NCBI RefSeq assembly: GCF_026626635.1
Contig: NZ_JAPNKA010000001.1
Location: 1,302,001-1,366,000 of the forward strand
DNA length: 64,000 bases
Source of the DNA: Archangium lansingense
GTDB taxonomy: Bacteria > Myxococcota > Myxococcia > Myxococcales > Myxococcaceae
Direction: 5' to 3'
Shown: positions 26,800 through 38,900 of the stretch, piece by piece
Position numbering within the stretch: position 1 is the stretch's first letter
How the letters are laid out: each line of letters opens with the position of its first letter
The notes under the pieces: model-generated
Told to the model about the DNA's origin: nothing
Seen by the model: only the letters and a program-made list of their open reading frames with translations
Database searches by the model: none
Position numbers and translations under genes: made by a program

Positions 26800-26832
26800 G
26801 TTCAGGGGATAGGGGTGGAGTACAGCGGACGA

Positions 26833-28209
26833 CTACGACAACTCATGCACCCAGCGTTGGGAGCGATAGCGCCAAGAGAAGGCCGCCAGCTTGAGCAACT
26901 CCTCGCAGGCCTTGCCTACGAGGACGCCCAGGAAGCCCCAGCCGAGCGGGACGCCGAGAGCATATGCGCAGGCGATGCCCACCAGCATGAGGAGCTCGCA
27001 TGCAAGATGGAAACGTACATCCCCACCACCCCGTAGCACCCCATTGGCCAGCACCATGTTGAGGGCTTTCACGGGTTGGAGGAGCGCCAGCACCATCAGT
27101 CCTATTGACGCCAGCGCGAGTGTCCCGGGCTCCAATCGCGGGTAGAGCGTGCCGAGCAGCAGCGTGCCCGCGGCTACCGCGGCCCCCGTCACCACCGACA
27201 CGCCGAGCGCCAGCCGCAGACATTCGGCGGCGACCTCGTGCGCCTTCGCCCCATCCCGGCGCCCCAGCTCCTGGCCCACCAGCGTCAGGCAGGCCATGCC
27301 GAAGCCGAAGGACACCATGAGGCACAGCGTCTCCAACTGGCCGATGGCGCTGGCCGCGGCGAGCTCGGCGGTGCCCAGCGCCGCGAAGACTTTTGTGTAG
27401 CCCAGCAACCCCAGCATCCACACGCCTTGGCCCGCCGCCATGGGCAGCGCCAGCGCAACGAGCTGCCGCAGCGGAGTCAGCTCCAGCCGCCACAGGTGCT
27501 CCACGCGCACGCGCAACGCATGACGGCGCGACAGCAACCGCTGGCACACCAGCACGAAGCCCAGGCCCCGCGCGACGACGGTGGCCACGCCCGCTCCCGC
27601 CAGCCCCATTTCTGGCAGCACCCACCAGCCGAAGATGAGCGCGTAGTTGAGCACGCTGTTCGTCACCAGTGACACCGCGCCGATGAGCGCCGGGCTCCTC
27701 GCCTCTCCCCGCGAGCGCAGCACCTGGTTGCCCACCTCCGTCAGGGCCATGAAGGGCAGGCTCCAGGCCACCAGCCGGATGAAGAGCACGCCCCGCTCCA
27801 CCACGGCCGGCTCGGCCCCGAGCGCCCTCATCAGCGGCCCCGCCCCCAGCCCCATGCCCGCGGCAAGGGTCACCGCCACCAGCAGTGCCAGCCAGAGCAC
27901 CTGCACCGACAGGATTGAGAAGGACTCCTCGTCCCCCGCGCCCGCGTACCGCGCCAGCCGAATGGCCGCGCCGCTGCCCAGCGCCGCCAGCACCACGAAC
28001 GCGAGCCCGAAGAGCTGCCCTGTGAGCCCAGCGGCCACGAAGCTCGGCTCGCCCAGGCTGGCCACGAAGAGCTGATCCACCAGCATGACGAGTTGGAAGA
28101 GCACCACCTCCAGGCTCGCGGGCAGGGCGAAGCGGAGGATCTCCCCACGCTTCGAGCGCGCCCCGCTGGCTGGTGTCTCCTGCGCGTGTTCCACCGTGCC
28201 GGTGCTCAT
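26833..28209 (-). CDS. MATE-family efflux transporter
   Basis: The 458-residue protein has about twelve hydrophobic helices in two related halves, as in MATE/DinF/NorM proteins. Each half contains the typical small-residue-rich helices ([20 protein letters not shown] and later [14 protein letters not shown]). It exchanges cations for an exported compound across the inner membrane. The ATG overlaps the NRPS stop by 4 bp (ATGA), so it is translationally coupled to the assembly line and should export its product. Colibactin's ClbM is a MATE pump with a comparable role. Substrate assignment is by context. Confidence 0.9.
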   Translation of the reverse strand: MSTGTVEHAQETPASGARSKRGEILRFALPASLEVVLFQLVMLVDQLFVASLGEPSFVAAGLTGQLFGLAFVVLAALGSGAAIRLARYAGAGDEESFSILSVQVLWLALLVAVTLAAGMGLGAGPLMRALGAEPAVVERGVLFIRLVAWSLPFMALTEVGNQVLRSRGEARSPALIGAVSLVTNSVLNYALIFGWWVLPEMGLAGAGVATVVARGLGFVLVCQRLLSRRHALRVRVEHLWRLELTPLRQLVALALPMAAGQGVWMLGLLGYTKVFAALGTAELAAASAIGQLETLCLMVSFGFGMACLTLVGQELGRRDGAKAHEVAAECLRLALGVSVVTGAAVAAGTLLLGTLYPRLEPGTLALASIGLMVLALLQPVKALNMVLANGVLRGGGDVRFHLACELLMLVGIACAYALGVPLGWGFLGVLVGKACEELLKLAAFSWRYRSQRWVHELS

Positions 28210-31200
28210 GGCAGCAGCCGCTCCAGCTCCTCGAAGTAGCTCCGCGCCAGGGCTTCCACCGTGTCACGGCGGTGTACCTGCTCGCTGTAGATCCACTCCA
28301 CGTGCAGCGCCTCGTGGGCGATTTGCGCGTTCACCATGAGCAGGTGGCGCCGGACCACGCTCAGGCTGTAGCCGATGCCAGCGCTCTCCCGCGCGGGACG
28401 CACGCCCGGAGGCAGGGCAGTGGTTGCTCCCGTGAAGTGGCCTCGGTAGTTGAAGAGGAGCTGGGGCTGCGGCAGCGCCTTCAGGGCCTCCATCAGAGAT
28501 GGCTCGCCGCTCAGGTAGCGCAGCAGCCCATGGCCCAGGCCTCGCTGGGGAATCGCTCGCAGCCGTTGCTGGGTGTTTCGCAGGGACTCGGCCGGCGCCA
28601 GGCCCTGGCCCGCGTCCAACACCACTGGGAAGAGGAAGTTGAGCCAGCCCACGGTGCACGAGACGTCCAGGTCCTCGACGATGTCGCGCCCGTGGTCGTG
28701 CAGGTCCACCAGTGAGCGCGCATGCCCCGTCCAGCGCGCCAGCGTCCGAGCCAGAGCGGTGAGCAGCAGGTCGGTCATCTGGACTCCTCGCTCCACGGAG
28801 GCCGCACGCAGGAGCGCCTGGGTCCGAGGCACATCGAGCGACACGGTGAGCCGCCGCGCCGAGGCTCCCGTGTGCTGACCGCCGGGGATGTCCACCGGCA
28901 GCGCGAGAGTGTGGCGGCGCTCCTCGTCCAGCCAGTAGGGCGCTTCACGCCGCACCGCTTCCGTGCGCGCCAGCTCCTCCAGCTTGCGCGCGTAGGCTCG
29001 CAACGAGGTGGTTCGCGCGGGCAGTTGCACGGACTGGCCCGTACGCAGTTGCTGGTAGGCGGTGAGCAGCTCCTTCCACAGCACCTCGAGCGAGTAGCCG
29101 TCGCACACGGTGTGGTGCACGAGCAGCAGCAGGCGGCGGAGGCGGGCAGGCCCAGTGTCGAAGAGCGCCAGCCGCATGAGCGGGCCCTCTGTCAGGTCCA
29201 GGCTGCGCTGCAACTCGTTGGCCTTCGCCTCGATGGCGGTGGACAGGTCTGCATCCGAGGTGGAGGCGAGGTCCACCTGGACGAAGCAGCCCGCGTGCGC
29301 CTCTATCGTAGCCAGGTGCTGTCGCCACCCGGAGGACTCGCGCATGGAGCGCACTCGCAGCGCATCGTGCCGGGCTACCAGGAGCCGGACCGCCTGGGCC
29401 AGCAACTCCGCGTCGAGTGGCTCGTCCACCTCGAAGAAGGCCGAGGAGGTCCAGATGTGGCGCTCTGGATCATCCGTCGCGAAGGAGATGTGCTGGTTGG
29501 GCGTGAGGGGCAGTGGACCCTCGGGCTCCAGTGGCTCGTCCCCTCGCTGCTGGAGCGTGCCCACCGCGGCCGCCAGTCCGGCGACCGTCTGGAATTGGAG
29601 CAGCTGGCGGATGGTGAGGTCCAGTCCCGCCTGCCGAGCCAGGCTCACCACGCGAAGTCCCAGGAGCGAGTCGCCACCGAGCGAGAAGAAGTTGTCGTGC
29701 ACCCCTACTGGGTCTACGTGCAGCACCTGCGCCCAGAGGGTGGCCAGTGTTTGCTCTGTTTCGTTGCGCGGCGCGACGTACAGGCCTCTCTGCAGGTGCG
29801 TCCCATCCGGCGCGGGCAGCGCCTTGCGGTCCACCTTGCCGCTCGGCGTGAGGGGGAGGGATTGGAGGCTCACCAGCGCATTGGGCACCATGTACTCGGG
29901 CAGGCGCTGGTGCAGGAAGGCCCGCAGCTCCGTGAGCTCCAAGCTGGGAACCGTGGCACCCTCACCCCGTCCCTCTCCCGGGGGGAGAGGGGAAGTGGGG
30001 GGAGTGGGGGGCTTGGTTGAGATGGGGACCACGTAGGCCACCAGCCGCTTGTCGCCGGGGCTGTCTTCGCGTGCCAGGACCACCGCCTGTTGCACCGCCT
30101 CGTGCCGCTCCAGCGCGGATTCGATCTCCCCCAGCTCGATGCGCAGGCCGCGCACCTTCACCTGGAAGTCGTTGCGGCCCAGGTACTCGAGCTCTCCATC
30201 CGGTAGCCACCGCGCCACGTCCCCCGTGCGGTACAGGCGCGCTCCTGGCTCGTCGCTGAAGGGGTCCGGAATGAAGCGCTCGGCGGTCAGCTCGGGACGG
30301 GCAAGGTAGCCCCGCCCCACCTGCACTCCACCGATATACAGCTCGCCGGACACCCCCACCGGCACCGGTCGCAGGTGCACATCCAACACGCGGATGGACG
30401 TGTTCGCCACCGGGCGGCCGATGGGCACCGAGCGCTTGCCGTCCGTCGGTTCGCACTCGTGGAAGGTGACGTCTACTGCCGCCTCGGTGGGCCCGTAGAG
30501 GTTGTGCAGCCCGGCTCCAGGCAGCCGCTGGAGGCAACGCGCCTCGAGCTCCTTCGGGAGTGCCTCGCCGCTGCACACCACGCGCCGCAGCGGCGTGCAC
30601 CGGCCCACTTCCGGCTCCTCCAGGAAGGCCTGGAGCATGGACGGGACGAAGTGCAGCGTCGTTACCTTCTCATCGGTGATGGTTCGCACCAGCCAGGCCG
30701 GATCCTGGTGGCCTCCGGGCCTCGCCACCACCAGCCGCGCGCCCGCCATCAGCGGCCAGAAGAACTCCCAGACGGACACGTCGAAGCTGAAGGGCGTCTT
30801 CTGCAACACCGTGTCCCAGGGCTCCAGGCCATAGGCGTCCTGCATCCACAGCAGGCGGTTGCACACCGCGCGGTGGGTGTTCATGGCTCCCTTGGGCCGG
30901 CCCGTGCTGCCCGAAGTGAAGATGACGTAGGCGAGGTTGTCGGGCGTGGCCAGCGGCGCGGGAGGTTGCACCGAGTGCCGGGCCACTTCGTCCCACCCCG
31001 AGTCCACGCACACGACACGGGCCGCGTTGGCGGGCAGTGCTGGTAGCAACCGCTCTTGGACGAGCAGCACGGCAGGGCGCGAGTCCTCGAACATCCAGCT
31101 CAGGCGCTCGGGGGGAAAGGTCGGGTCGAGCGGTACGTAAGCTCCGCCCGCCTTGAGCGTGCCCAGCAGGGCCACCACCAGCTCCAGGGAGCGTTCCAGG

Positions 31201-34200
31201 CACACGCCCACGCGCACCTCGGGGCCCACGCCGAGGCCGCGTAGATGGTGCGCGAGCTGATTGGCTCGGGCATCCAGCTCCCGGTACGTCAGGGAGCTGT
31301 CCTCGAAGCGCAGCGCTACCGCCTCGGGCGTGTGTCGGGTCTGTGCCTCGATGAGCGTGTGGATGAGGGCGTCCGCGGGGTAGCTGGCACGGGCGCCGTT
31401 CCACTCGACGAGCACCTGCCGGCGCTCGGTCGCGGTGAGCAAGGGCAGGGCCGACACGGGCGCGTCGGGCTGGGTAGTCAGGGTCTCCACCAGCACCTGG
31501 AGGTGGCTCGCCAGGCGCTCCACGGTGGTGCGCTCGAAGAGGTTGGTGTTGTAGACGAACGAGCCGCGCAGGCCGTCCGGAGCTTCGGAGAGGTAGAGCT
31601 CCAGGTCGTACTTGGACGAAACGCTCTCGATGGGGAGCGTGTGGAGGGTGAGTCCGGGCAGGCGCAGCTCGCTGGCCGGTGCGTTCTGGAGGGCGAAGAG
31701 CACCTGGACGATGGGCGTGCGGCTGAGGTCTCGCGGAGGGTGCAGCTCCTCCACCAGCTTCTCGAAGGGCAGATGCTGGTGCTCGAAGGCGGAGAGGGTG
31801 GAGGTGCGCACCTGGGCCAGCAGCGAGCGGAAGGACTCGTGCCCGCGCACCCGGGTGCGCATCGCCAGTGTGTTGACGAAGAATCCGATGAGGGGCTCGG
31901 TCTCTCCCTGGGTGCGGTTGGCGATGGGGGTGCCGACGAGGACATCCTCCTGGCCCGAGTGGCGTGAGAGTAGGAGTTGGAAGGTGGCGAGCAGGCCCAT
32001 GAAGGGCGTGGCGCCTTCGCGCTGGCAGAGCGCCCGCAGCGGCTCCGTCAGCGCCGGAGGCAAGTGCACGGGCAGCGAGGCACCCTGGGAGGACTGCACG
32101 GGCGGGCGAGGTCTGTCGGTGGGCAGCTCCAGGGCATGGGGTGCGCCGGCCAGGTGCTTCTTCCACCACTCCACCTGCTCCTGGAGCGGCTCGCCCTTCA
32201 GCCACTGTCGCTGCCAGACGGCGTAGTCAGCGTATTGGACGGGCAGGGCCGGGAGCCGGGGCTCGTGTCCGGCGCGGAGGGCCTCGTAGAGGGCGGCCAC
32301 CTCGCGCACCAGCACTCCAATGGACCAGCCATCCGAGACGATGTGGTGCTGCGTGACGAGCAGCAGGTGCTCCCGCTCGCCGAGGCGCAGCAGCGTGGTG
32401 CGCAGCAGCGGCCCGGTGGTGAGGTCGAAGGGGCGCAGCGCTTCCTGCTCGGCCAGACGCAGGGCTTCGGCGTGGCGGTTGCCCTCGGGCAGCGCCGAGA
32501 GGTCCACCACGGGCAGCTCCCAGCGGGAGGCGGGGTGGATGACCTGGAGTGTGTCTCCCTGGTTCGGGGAGAAGGTCGTGCGCAGCGACTCGTGGCGGCG
32601 CACCAGGTGCTCGAAGGAGAGGCGCAGGGCCTCGGCGTCCAGCTCGCCCTCGAGGCGCAGGGCCGCGGGCAGGTTGTAGGCCGCGCTCGTGGGGTGCAGT
32701 TCGTGGAGGAACCACAGGCGCTGTTGCGCGAAGGAGAGCGGCTGCGGGCCGTTGCGGGGCGCGGGCCGCAGTGGCGGTGTGCTGGAGCCGGAGGCGGCTC
32801 GGATGCGTGTGGCGAGCGCCGAGAGGGTGGGGGCCTCGAAGACGGCTCGCAGGGGGAGCTCCACGCCGAAGGTGGCGCGGATGCGCGAGGCCACCTGCGT
32901 GGCCAGCAGGGAGTGGCCTCCGAGCTCGAAGAAGTGGTCCTCGGCGCCCACCTTCTCCACGCCCAGGAGTTTGGACCAGAGCTCGGCGAGCTTGCGCTCC
33001 ACGTCGTCACCCGGCGCGATGTACGGGCGCCTTGCGAGGTTCGCTCCCTCCGGCGCCGGCAGGGCCTTCCGGTCCACCTTGCCACTGGTGTTGAGCGGCA
33101 GGGTCTCCATCGGGACGAATGCCGTAGGCACCAGGTACTCGGGCAGCTTGCGCTGCAGGAAGGCGCGTAGGTCGGCGAGATTCAACCCGGGGGACGAGAT
33201 ACCCTCACCCCGTCCCTCTCCCGGAGGGAGAGGGGATATTGGCACCACGTAGGCCACCAGTTGCTTGTCCCCGGGTTTGTCCTCGCGGGCGAGCACCACG
33301 CTCTGGCGCACGGATGGGTGTTGGGCGAGGACTGCTTCGATCTCCCCTGGCTCGATGCGGAAGCCTCGCACCTTCACCTGGAAGTCGACGCGGCCGAGGA
33401 ACTCGAGCTGGCCATCTGCTCGCCAGCGCACCTGATCGCCGGTGCGGTACATGCGAGTGCCGGACGGGCCGAAGGGATCGGGCAGGAAGCGCTCGGCGGT
33501 GAGCTCGGGGCGGTTGAGGTAGCCGCGCGCGACGCCAAGGCCTCCCACGTACAGCTCTCCCGGAACGCCCGTGGGAACGGGCCGCAGCGAGCCGTCCAGC
33601 ACGTACGCCCGCGTGTTGGCGAGGGGCCGTCCGATGGGTGGTGGTTGCCCGTTCGTGCTGCACTCGGTGAGGGTGGCGCAGACAGTGGTCTCGGTGGGCC
33701 CGTAAGCGTTGATGAAGCGGCGAGAGCCAGTGGCCCAGCGTGCCACGACTTCGGGTGGGCAGGTCTCACCCGCGGAGATGACGGTGGTCAGCGAGCCGAG
33801 CTCCCCGGCGGGCAGCATCGCCAGCACGGTGGGCGGCAGGGTGGCGGTGGTGATGGCCTGCTGCTTCAGCAGCTCCACCAGTGAGGGCCCGGGGAGGAGT
33901 GAGTCTCTCGGTGCCAGGCTCAGCGTAGCGCCAGCGAGGAGGGTGACGAAGACCTCGGAGACGGTGGCGTCGAAGGCGGGGGAGGCGAACTGAAGAACGC
34001 GGCTGTCCGCGTGGACACCGAAGGCGCGGGCCTGGGCGAAGGCGAGGTTGGGCACGCCACGGTGGGGCACCATGACGCCCTTGGGAGTGCCCGTGGAGCC
34101 CGAGGTGAAGATGACGTAGGCGAGGTTGTCGGGCGTGGCCAGCGGCGCGGGTGCTTGCGACGGGTGCCGGGCTACTTCTTCCCATCCCGAGTCGAGGCAC

Positions 34201-35957
34201 AGGGCTGGCACCGGGGAGGACGGCAGCCGGGCCTGGAGCGATTGCTGCGTCAGCACGACGCGAGGCGCCGCGTCCCGCAGCAGTAAGGCCACGCGCTCTT
34301 GGGGGACGGAGGGATCGATGGGGACGTAGGCACCGCCGGCCTTGAGCACGCCGAGCATGGCCACCACCAGCTCCGGGGAGCGCTCCAGGTAGAGGGCGGC
34401 GAGCACCTCGGGGCCGATGCCGAGCGAGCGCAGGTGCCAGGCGAGCTGGTTGGCGCGGGAGTCCAGCTCTCGGTAGGTGAGGCGCGTGCCCTCATAGGTG
34501 AGGGCCACCGCCTCGGGCGTGCGGTGCACCTGCTCCTCGAAGAGGGGCATGAGGCAGGCTCCACTCGGAGCATTGTCCCGCACGCCGCTCCACTCAGCCA
34601 GCAATCGGCGCTCTTCCTCGGGTGCGAGCAGGGACAGCTCCCCGAGCCGCCGCTCCGGCGTCTCCACCAGCGCGCATAGCAGGGTGCCAAAGTGCTCCAA
34701 CATCCGTCGGATGGAGACCGCGTCGAAACGCTCGGAGTCGTAGAGGCATTGCACCTCCAACTCCACGTCCGGCAGCACGACGACGGTGAGCGGATAGCCG
34801 GTACGGCCCTCGGTGCGGGTGAAGCCCTCCACGGGCAGCCGCCCCGTCATCTCCGCGGGCAGGCCGCGCCGGGGCAGGTTCTCCACCACGACGAGGCTAT
34901 GGAAGAGCGGCTGTCCGCGCGGCACCTCGGAGCACCCCTGCACCTCCACCAGCGACAGATACTCGAATCGGCGTGCGTCGAGCTGCTCCGCCTGCAACTG
35001 CTTGAGCCAGGGCAGCACCTGCGACTGGGAGGGAAGCTTCACCCGGCTCACCAGCGTGTTGATGAAGGTGCCCAGCATGGTGTCCACGCCGGGGAGCGCG
35101 GGCGGACGGCCCGACACCACCGTGCCGAAGGCGACGTCCACATTCCCGCTGTAGTGGCCCAGCAGCAGCGCCCACGCGCCCTGAATGAGGGTGCTCAGCG
35201 TGAGCTGGTGCTGCCGAGTGAGCGCCGACAGCTTCATTCCGAGCGATTCGGGCAGCCGCAGCGTCTCCCCACCGTAGCGCTCCGCTCCCGGTGTCGTTCG
35301 CGTGGAGGCGCGCTCTACTCGCAGTGGCGTGGGCTCGGTGAATCCTCGCAGCGCCTGCTTCCAGTAACGCTCGGCTTCTGCCCTGTCTTGCTTGGCGAGC
35401 CACGCGATGTAGTCGCGGTACAGGCGCGCGGGCTCCAGCTTCGCCTCGCTTCTGCGCAGCGCGGCGTCGTAGTGGAGGAACGCCTCGCGCAGGCACAGGG
35501 GCACCGACCAACCATCCATCACCAGGTGGTGGTAGGTGAGGAGGCAGCGGTACTGCTCGGAGGTCACGCGCACCACGCACAGGCGCACCAGTGGAGCGGC
35601 CGAGAGGTTGAAGCCCTGGAGCTGATCCTTCTCCAGCAGCTCCGTGAAGCGCGTTTCCTGCTCGGAGGTGGGCACGTCGCGCCAGTCCAACTCCTGGCAC
35701 CCCAGCTCGACCTTGCGGCGCACGGCTTGGAGCGGCTCGGGCATGCCCTCCCAGAAGAAGGCCGTGCGCAGGGCTGTGTTGCGCTCCACCGTTTTCTGCC
35801 AGGCGCGGCGCAACTGCTCCGTGTCCAGCGGCCCTCTCCACATCCAGTACACCTGCTCGACGTAGGTGCCCGTGCCCGGCGACTGCAGGACATGGAAGAG
35901 CATGCCCTGCTGCATGGGGGAGAGGCGGTAGATGTCTTCGACGTTCTTCATGGACAT
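28206..35957 (-). CDS. Two-module NRPS: C-A(aromatic)-PCP-C-A(Ser)-PCP-E
   Basis: A 2583-residue synthetase. Module 1: C domain with intact HHLVMDG; A domain ([10 protein letters not shown] near 615) whose hand-aligned pocket residues read D-A-S-T-I-A-A-V-C, close to Phe/Tyr codes; PCP with LGGHS near 1010. Module 2: C domain with HHIVSDG near 1209; A domain ([10 protein letters not shown] near 1686) with pocket D-V-W-H-V-S-L-V-D, a classic Ser code; PCP with LGGDS near 2094; and an epimerisation domain (HHTVCDGYS, then DVSCTVGW). It should add an aromatic residue and then D-Ser. There is no thioesterase. Both A domains carry a repeat-derived insert ([12 protein letters not shown]) in the linker before the last subdomain. 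The start lies 2 bp after the PKS stop. The N-terminus resembles acceptor docking regions of NRPSs that follow E domains. Confidence 0.93.
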   Translation of the reverse strand: MSMKNVEDIYRLSPMQQGMLFHVLQSPGTGTYVEQVYWMWRGPLDTEQLRRAWQKTVERNTALRTAFFWEGMPEPLQAVRRKVELGCQELDWRDVPTSEQETRFTELLEKDQLQGFNLSAAPLVRLCVVRVTSEQYRCLLTYHHLVMDGWSVPLCLREAFLHYDAALRRSEAKLEPARLYRDYIAWLAKQDRAEAERYWKQALRGFTEPTPLRVERASTRTTPGAERYGGETLRLPESLGMKLSALTRQHQLTLSTLIQGAWALLLGHYSGNVDVAFGTVVSGRPPALPGVDTMLGTFINTLVSRVKLPSQSQVLPWLKQLQAEQLDARRFEYLSLVEVQGCSEVPRGQPLFHSLVVVENLPRRGLPAEMTGRLPVEGFTRTEGRTGYPLTVVVLPDVELEVQCLYDSERFDAVSIRRMLEHFGTLLCALVETPERRLGELSLLAPEEERRLLAEWSGVRDNAPSGACLMPLFEEQVHRTPEAVALTYEGTRLTYRELDSRANQLAWHLRSLGIGPEVLAALYLERSPELVVAMLGVLKAGGAYVPIDPSVPQERVALLLRDAAPRVVLTQQSLQARLPSSPVPALCLDSGWEEVARHPSQAPAPLATPDNLAYVIFTSGSTGTPKGVMVPHRGVPNLAFAQARAFGVHADSRVLQFASPAFDATVSEVFVTLLAGATLSLAPRDSLLPGPSLVELLKQQAITTATLPPTVLAMLPAGELGSLTTVISAGETCPPEVVARWATGSRRFINAYGPTETTVCATLTECSTNGQPPPIGRPLANTRAYVLDGSLRPVPTGVPGELYVGGLGVARGYLNRPELTAERFLPDPFGPSGTRMYRTGDQVRWRADGQLEFLGRVDFQVKVRGFRIEPGEIEAVLAQHPSVRQSVVLAREDKPGDKQLVAYVVPISPLPPGEGRGEGISSPGLNLADLRAFLQRKLPEYLVPTAFVPMETLPLNTSGKVDRKALPAPEGANLARRPYIAPGDDVERKLAELWSKLLGVEKVGAEDHFFELGGHSLLATQVASRIRATFGVELPLRAVFEAPTLSALATRIRAASGSSTPPLRPAPRNGPQPLSFAQQRLWFLHELHPTSAAYNLPAALRLEGELDAEALRLSFEHLVRRHESLRTTFSPNQGDTLQVIHPASRWELPVVDLSALPEGNRHAEALRLAEQEALRPFDLTTGPLLRTTLLRLGEREHLLLVTQHHIVSDGWSIGVLVREVAALYEALRAGHEPRLPALPVQYADYAVWQRQWLKGEPLQEQVEWWKKHLAGAPHALELPTDRPRPPVQSSQGASLPVHLPPALTEPLRALCQREGATPFMGLLATFQLLLSRHSGQEDVLVGTPIANRTQGETEPLIGFFVNTLAMRTRVRGHESFRSLLAQVRTSTLSAFEHQHLPFEKLVEELHPPRDLSRTPIVQVLFALQNAPASELRLPGLTLHTLPIESVSSKYDLELYLSEAPDGLRGSFVYNTNLFERTTVERLASHLQVLVETLTTQPDAPVSALPLLTATERRQVLVEWNGARASYPADALIHTLIEAQTRHTPEAVALRFEDSSLTYRELDARANQLAHHLRGLGVGPEVRVGVCLERSLELVVALLGTLKAGGAYVPLDPTFPPERLSWMFEDSRPAVLLVQERLLPALPANAARVVCVDSGWDEVARHSVQPPAPLATPDNLAYVIFTSGSTGRPKGAMNTHRAVCNRLLWMQDAYGLEPWDTVLQKTPFSFDVSVWEFFWPLMAGARLVVARPGGHQDPAWLVRTITDEKVTTLHFVPSMLQAFLEEPEVGRCTPLRRVVCSGEALPKELEARCLQRLPGAGLHNLYGPTEAAVDVTFHECEPTDGKRSVPIGRPVANTSIRVLDVHLRPVPVGVSGELYIGGVQVGRGYLARPELTAERFIPDPFSDEPGARLYRTGDVARWLPDGELEYLGRNDFQVKVRGLRIELGEIESALERHEAVQQAVVLAREDSPGDKRLVAYVVPISTKPPTPPTSPLPPGEGRGEGATVPSLELTELRAFLHQRLPEYMVPNALVSLQSLPLTPSGKVDRKALPAPDGTHLQRGLYVAPRNETEQTLATLWAQVLHVDPVGVHDNFFSLGGDSLLGLRVVSLARQAGLDLTIRQLLQFQTVAGLAAAVGTLQQRGDEPLEPEGPLPLTPNQHISFATDDPERHIWTSSAFFEVDEPLDAELLAQAVRLLVARHDALRVRSMRESSGWRQHLATIEAHAGCFVQVDLASTSDADLSTAIEAKANELQRSLDLTEGPLMRLALFDTGPARLRRLLLLVHHTVCDGYSLEVLWKELLTAYQQLRTGQSVQLPARTTSLRAYARKLEELARTEAVRREAPYWLDEERRHTLALPVDIPGGQHTGASARRLTVSLDVPRTQALLRAASVERGVQMTDLLLTALARTLARWTGHARSLVDLHDHGRDIVEDLDVSCTVGWLNFLFPVVLDAGQGLAPAESLRNTQQRLRAIPQRGLGHGLLRYLSGEPSLMEALKALPQPQLLFNYRGHFTGATTALPPGVRPARESAGIGYSLSVVRRHLLMVNAQIAHEALHVEWIYSEQVHRRDTVEALARSYFEELERLLP
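29958..29992. repeat. Palindromic repeat inside NRPS module 2 A domain
   Basis: One copy, read in frame on the coding strand as [12 protein letters not shown], between the AYVVPIS strand and the LRAFL helix. It is preceded by an extra TKPPTPPT stretch. The frame used avoids the TGA found in another frame of the repeat. Confidence 0.85.
33201..33235. repeat. Palindromic repeat inside NRPS module 1 A domain
   Basis: One copy in the same orientation, frame and linker position as in module 2, giving the identical [12 protein letters not shown] after AYVVPI. Confidence 0.85.
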
Positions 35958-35959
35958 GA

Positions 35960-38900
35960 TCAGGACTCGTCCGCGTCCTGGATGAGCTGCGCGAGCATTC
36001 CGAGCTGCGAGTCATCGAGCCCGGTGAGCGGGAAGTCCACCGCGGAGATGGCCGGGCGAGCCTGCTCCTCGTTGCACAGCGCCCGCAGCGCGCCGAGCAC
36101 GTTCTCCGCGAGCTGTCCGAGCGTGGCCCCGCGGTACGCACCGTCGTCACCGCTGACGCGCACGTGGAGCCGGTCTCCGGACAGGAACGTCTCCACCTCC
36201 AGCAGGTATCCGCCGGGCCAGGTGCTCTCGCTGGGAGCAGATGAGCCCAGGTGTTGGAAGGCCACCTCGGCCCGGGGCAGCCGGCGCAGCTTCTCGGACA
36301 GCTCACCGTGGGCGCCGTCCCTCAACAGCGCGAAGCCAAGGCCCTTGCGAGGTACGCGGCGCATCCGCTCCTTCACTGCCTTGAGCGCATCGGGCGTGGC
36401 CGACTCCCCCAGCTCCAGCGTCAGCGGCCAGGTGACGGTGAAGGGGCCTACGGTGCGCGAGCAGTCGAGGCCGTCGAAGGATTCGCGCCCGTTGGAGCGG
36501 ACGTCCAGCAGCAGCCGGGTGCTGCCCGTCCACGAGGACAGGGCCTGCACGAGCGCCGCCAGCGCACCTTCCTCCAGCTCCGCGCGCCAGGTGGTGGAGA
36601 GCCGCTCGGTGAGCTGCCGCGTCTCCTCCTCCGTCAGACCCACCGTGTGCGTGCGCACCGTGCCCGTCGCACCATCGGCCCGGTCCACGGGCAGCCGCGC
36701 GAGTCCCTCCCACGGGCCCGCCAGCCACACCGCCTCCTCCTTGCGCACGTCCTCGGCGGTGGCTTCGTCGGCGAGCCGCTCGGACCAGCGCTTGACCGAG
36801 GCCGTCTTCGCGCGTGGAGCCGCTGCGCCATTCGGAGCCCGCAGAAGCGCAGTCAGGTCCTCTTCCAGCAGTCGCCACGAGGCCGCGTCCAGCACCAGCT
36901 CATGGCCCGCCAGCAGCAGCCGGCTTCCGGAGGAGAGCCGCACCAGGGACGCCGCGAACAGCGGCCCGGTCGACAACTCCAGCCGCGCCCGAAGCTTTTG
37001 CTCCTCGGCGTACAGGGCGGAGGCGTGCTCGCCCGAGGGGAGCGCCCGCAGGTCCACCTCGGTCAGGGCCACCTCGTCCGTGGGCTCCGAGCCCTCCTGC
37101 TTCCACTCCGTTCCCTTCTTCGAGAAGCGCAGGCGGAGCGCGTCGTGGTGCGCGAGCAGCGTCCCCATGGCCTTGGACACCGTGGCGGCTTCCACGCTGC
37201 TGTCCACGTCCAGGCCCAGCACTCGGCTGATACGAGACGGCTCGCGTGGAGCCTGCTCGAAGAAGTGGCGCTGTCCGGGCGTGAGCAGGGCGGGGCCCGT
37301 CACGGGTCCCTGCTCGGCCTGCTTCGACAGCATGCTGGAGAGCATCCCCGCCAGCTCCGCGATGGTGGAGTACTGGAAGAACTGCTGCGGGTTGAGCTGG
37401 AGCCCGAGCTGGTTACCCCGGGCGATGATCTGGATGGCCTGGACCGAGTCTCCGCCCAGCTCCAGGAAGTTGTCGTGAATGCCCACCTTGTCGATGCCCA
37501 GCACGCCCTGCCAGGCCTCGGCGATGCGCTGCTCCAGCTCGTTGCGCGGGGCCACGTAGGGCGCCTTGAGGGACGGACGGGGCGTCTTCTCGCCCGAGGC
37601 GTGCGTCTCGCCCATCGCCTGGAGGAAGCGCTCGCGCACCTGCGCGTCAGTGTGCTCGAGCGTCGTCTGGAGGTCCCTCACGGACACCACCACCTGGGGC
37701 ATGACCCGGGCGGCGAGGATGCGCTCCAGTGCTGTGACTCCCTCGCGAGGGAGGATCTCCTGCGTCTCCTCGGTAGGCAGCGCGCGGGCCTTCGCGGATT
37801 CACGAGCCGCGGCGGCGAGGGCCCGCAGCTCGGCGGCGGGGTCGTTCACCCGCTTCTGGGTGAGCCGCTCCACCTCGGCGAGCACCCGGCCGCGCTCGTC
37901 CATCATTACTACGTCGAAGGCGAGCGTCTCTCCGTCGGTGAGCTCGTCCTTGCGGAAGCGCGCGTAGCTGACCACGCGGCGCGGCACGTCCGCGTACAGG
38001 CGCAGCTGCTTGTAGCAGAAGGGCAGGTAGTAGCCGTGCTCGGACAGGAAGCTCTTGGCGATGCCCGACGTGCGGTCGATGAGCGAGGGGTGGAAGAGCA
38101 TCCGCTCGAAGTCCGGGGCGAACTCCGGCATCAGCTCCAGGGTGACGAGCAGCTCGCCATCACCGGGGTGAATGCCCTGCACGCTGCGCCAGCGGGGGCC
38201 GAGCCCTTCCTCGTGCTCTGTCTCGAATGAGGCGGGCTGGGGGCGGTGGCACCGGCGGCGCAGCTCCTCCAGGTCCATGAAGCGCGGCTCTTGGGGCCCG
38301 CCGATGCGGACGTGGCCCGCGGCGTGGTCCGTGCTCGGGCCGGTGCCGCCCTTCGGCAGGCTGCGCGCCACCCAGCGATAGCCGTCACCGTCCTGCTCGA
38401 GGATGAGCCGCAGCTCGCGCGTCTCCTTCTCCGGCACGCGCAGCGGCGTGAGGAAGTACGTATCGAGCAGCTCGATGACCCGGCCCTGGGCTCGTCCGGC
38501 GATGGCTGCACGTACCAGCTCCAGATAGGCCACGCCCGGCACGGTGGGATTGCCGAGGATGCGGTGCTCGTCCGTAATCCACAGCGAGCGGGCCTCACCG
38601 AGCGTGCCGGAGAACACCAGTCGCTGCGGTGTGTCCACGAGGCACTGGTGCAGGATGGGATGAGCGAACGGCTTGCCCTCCTGGGCGCGGGTGGCGGGGC
38701 GGGCGGCCATACCCACCTCGTCCCAGGCGCCCCAGTTCACGGACACCGCGTAGGTGCCCGTGCGCGCCTGCCACGCCCGCATGAAGGCATCCTGGAAGGT
38801 GTTGGCCGCCGTGTAGTCCACCTGTCCGAAGCGGCCCACCACCGACGTCAGTGACGAGCACGCCACGAAGAAGTCCAGCGGCAGGCCCTCGATTGCCGCC

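Noticed and set aside
34692..37478. 928-codon plus-strand frame over the NRPS/PKS junction
   Set aside because: Antisense shadow. The opposite strand has clear C, ACP and E domains.
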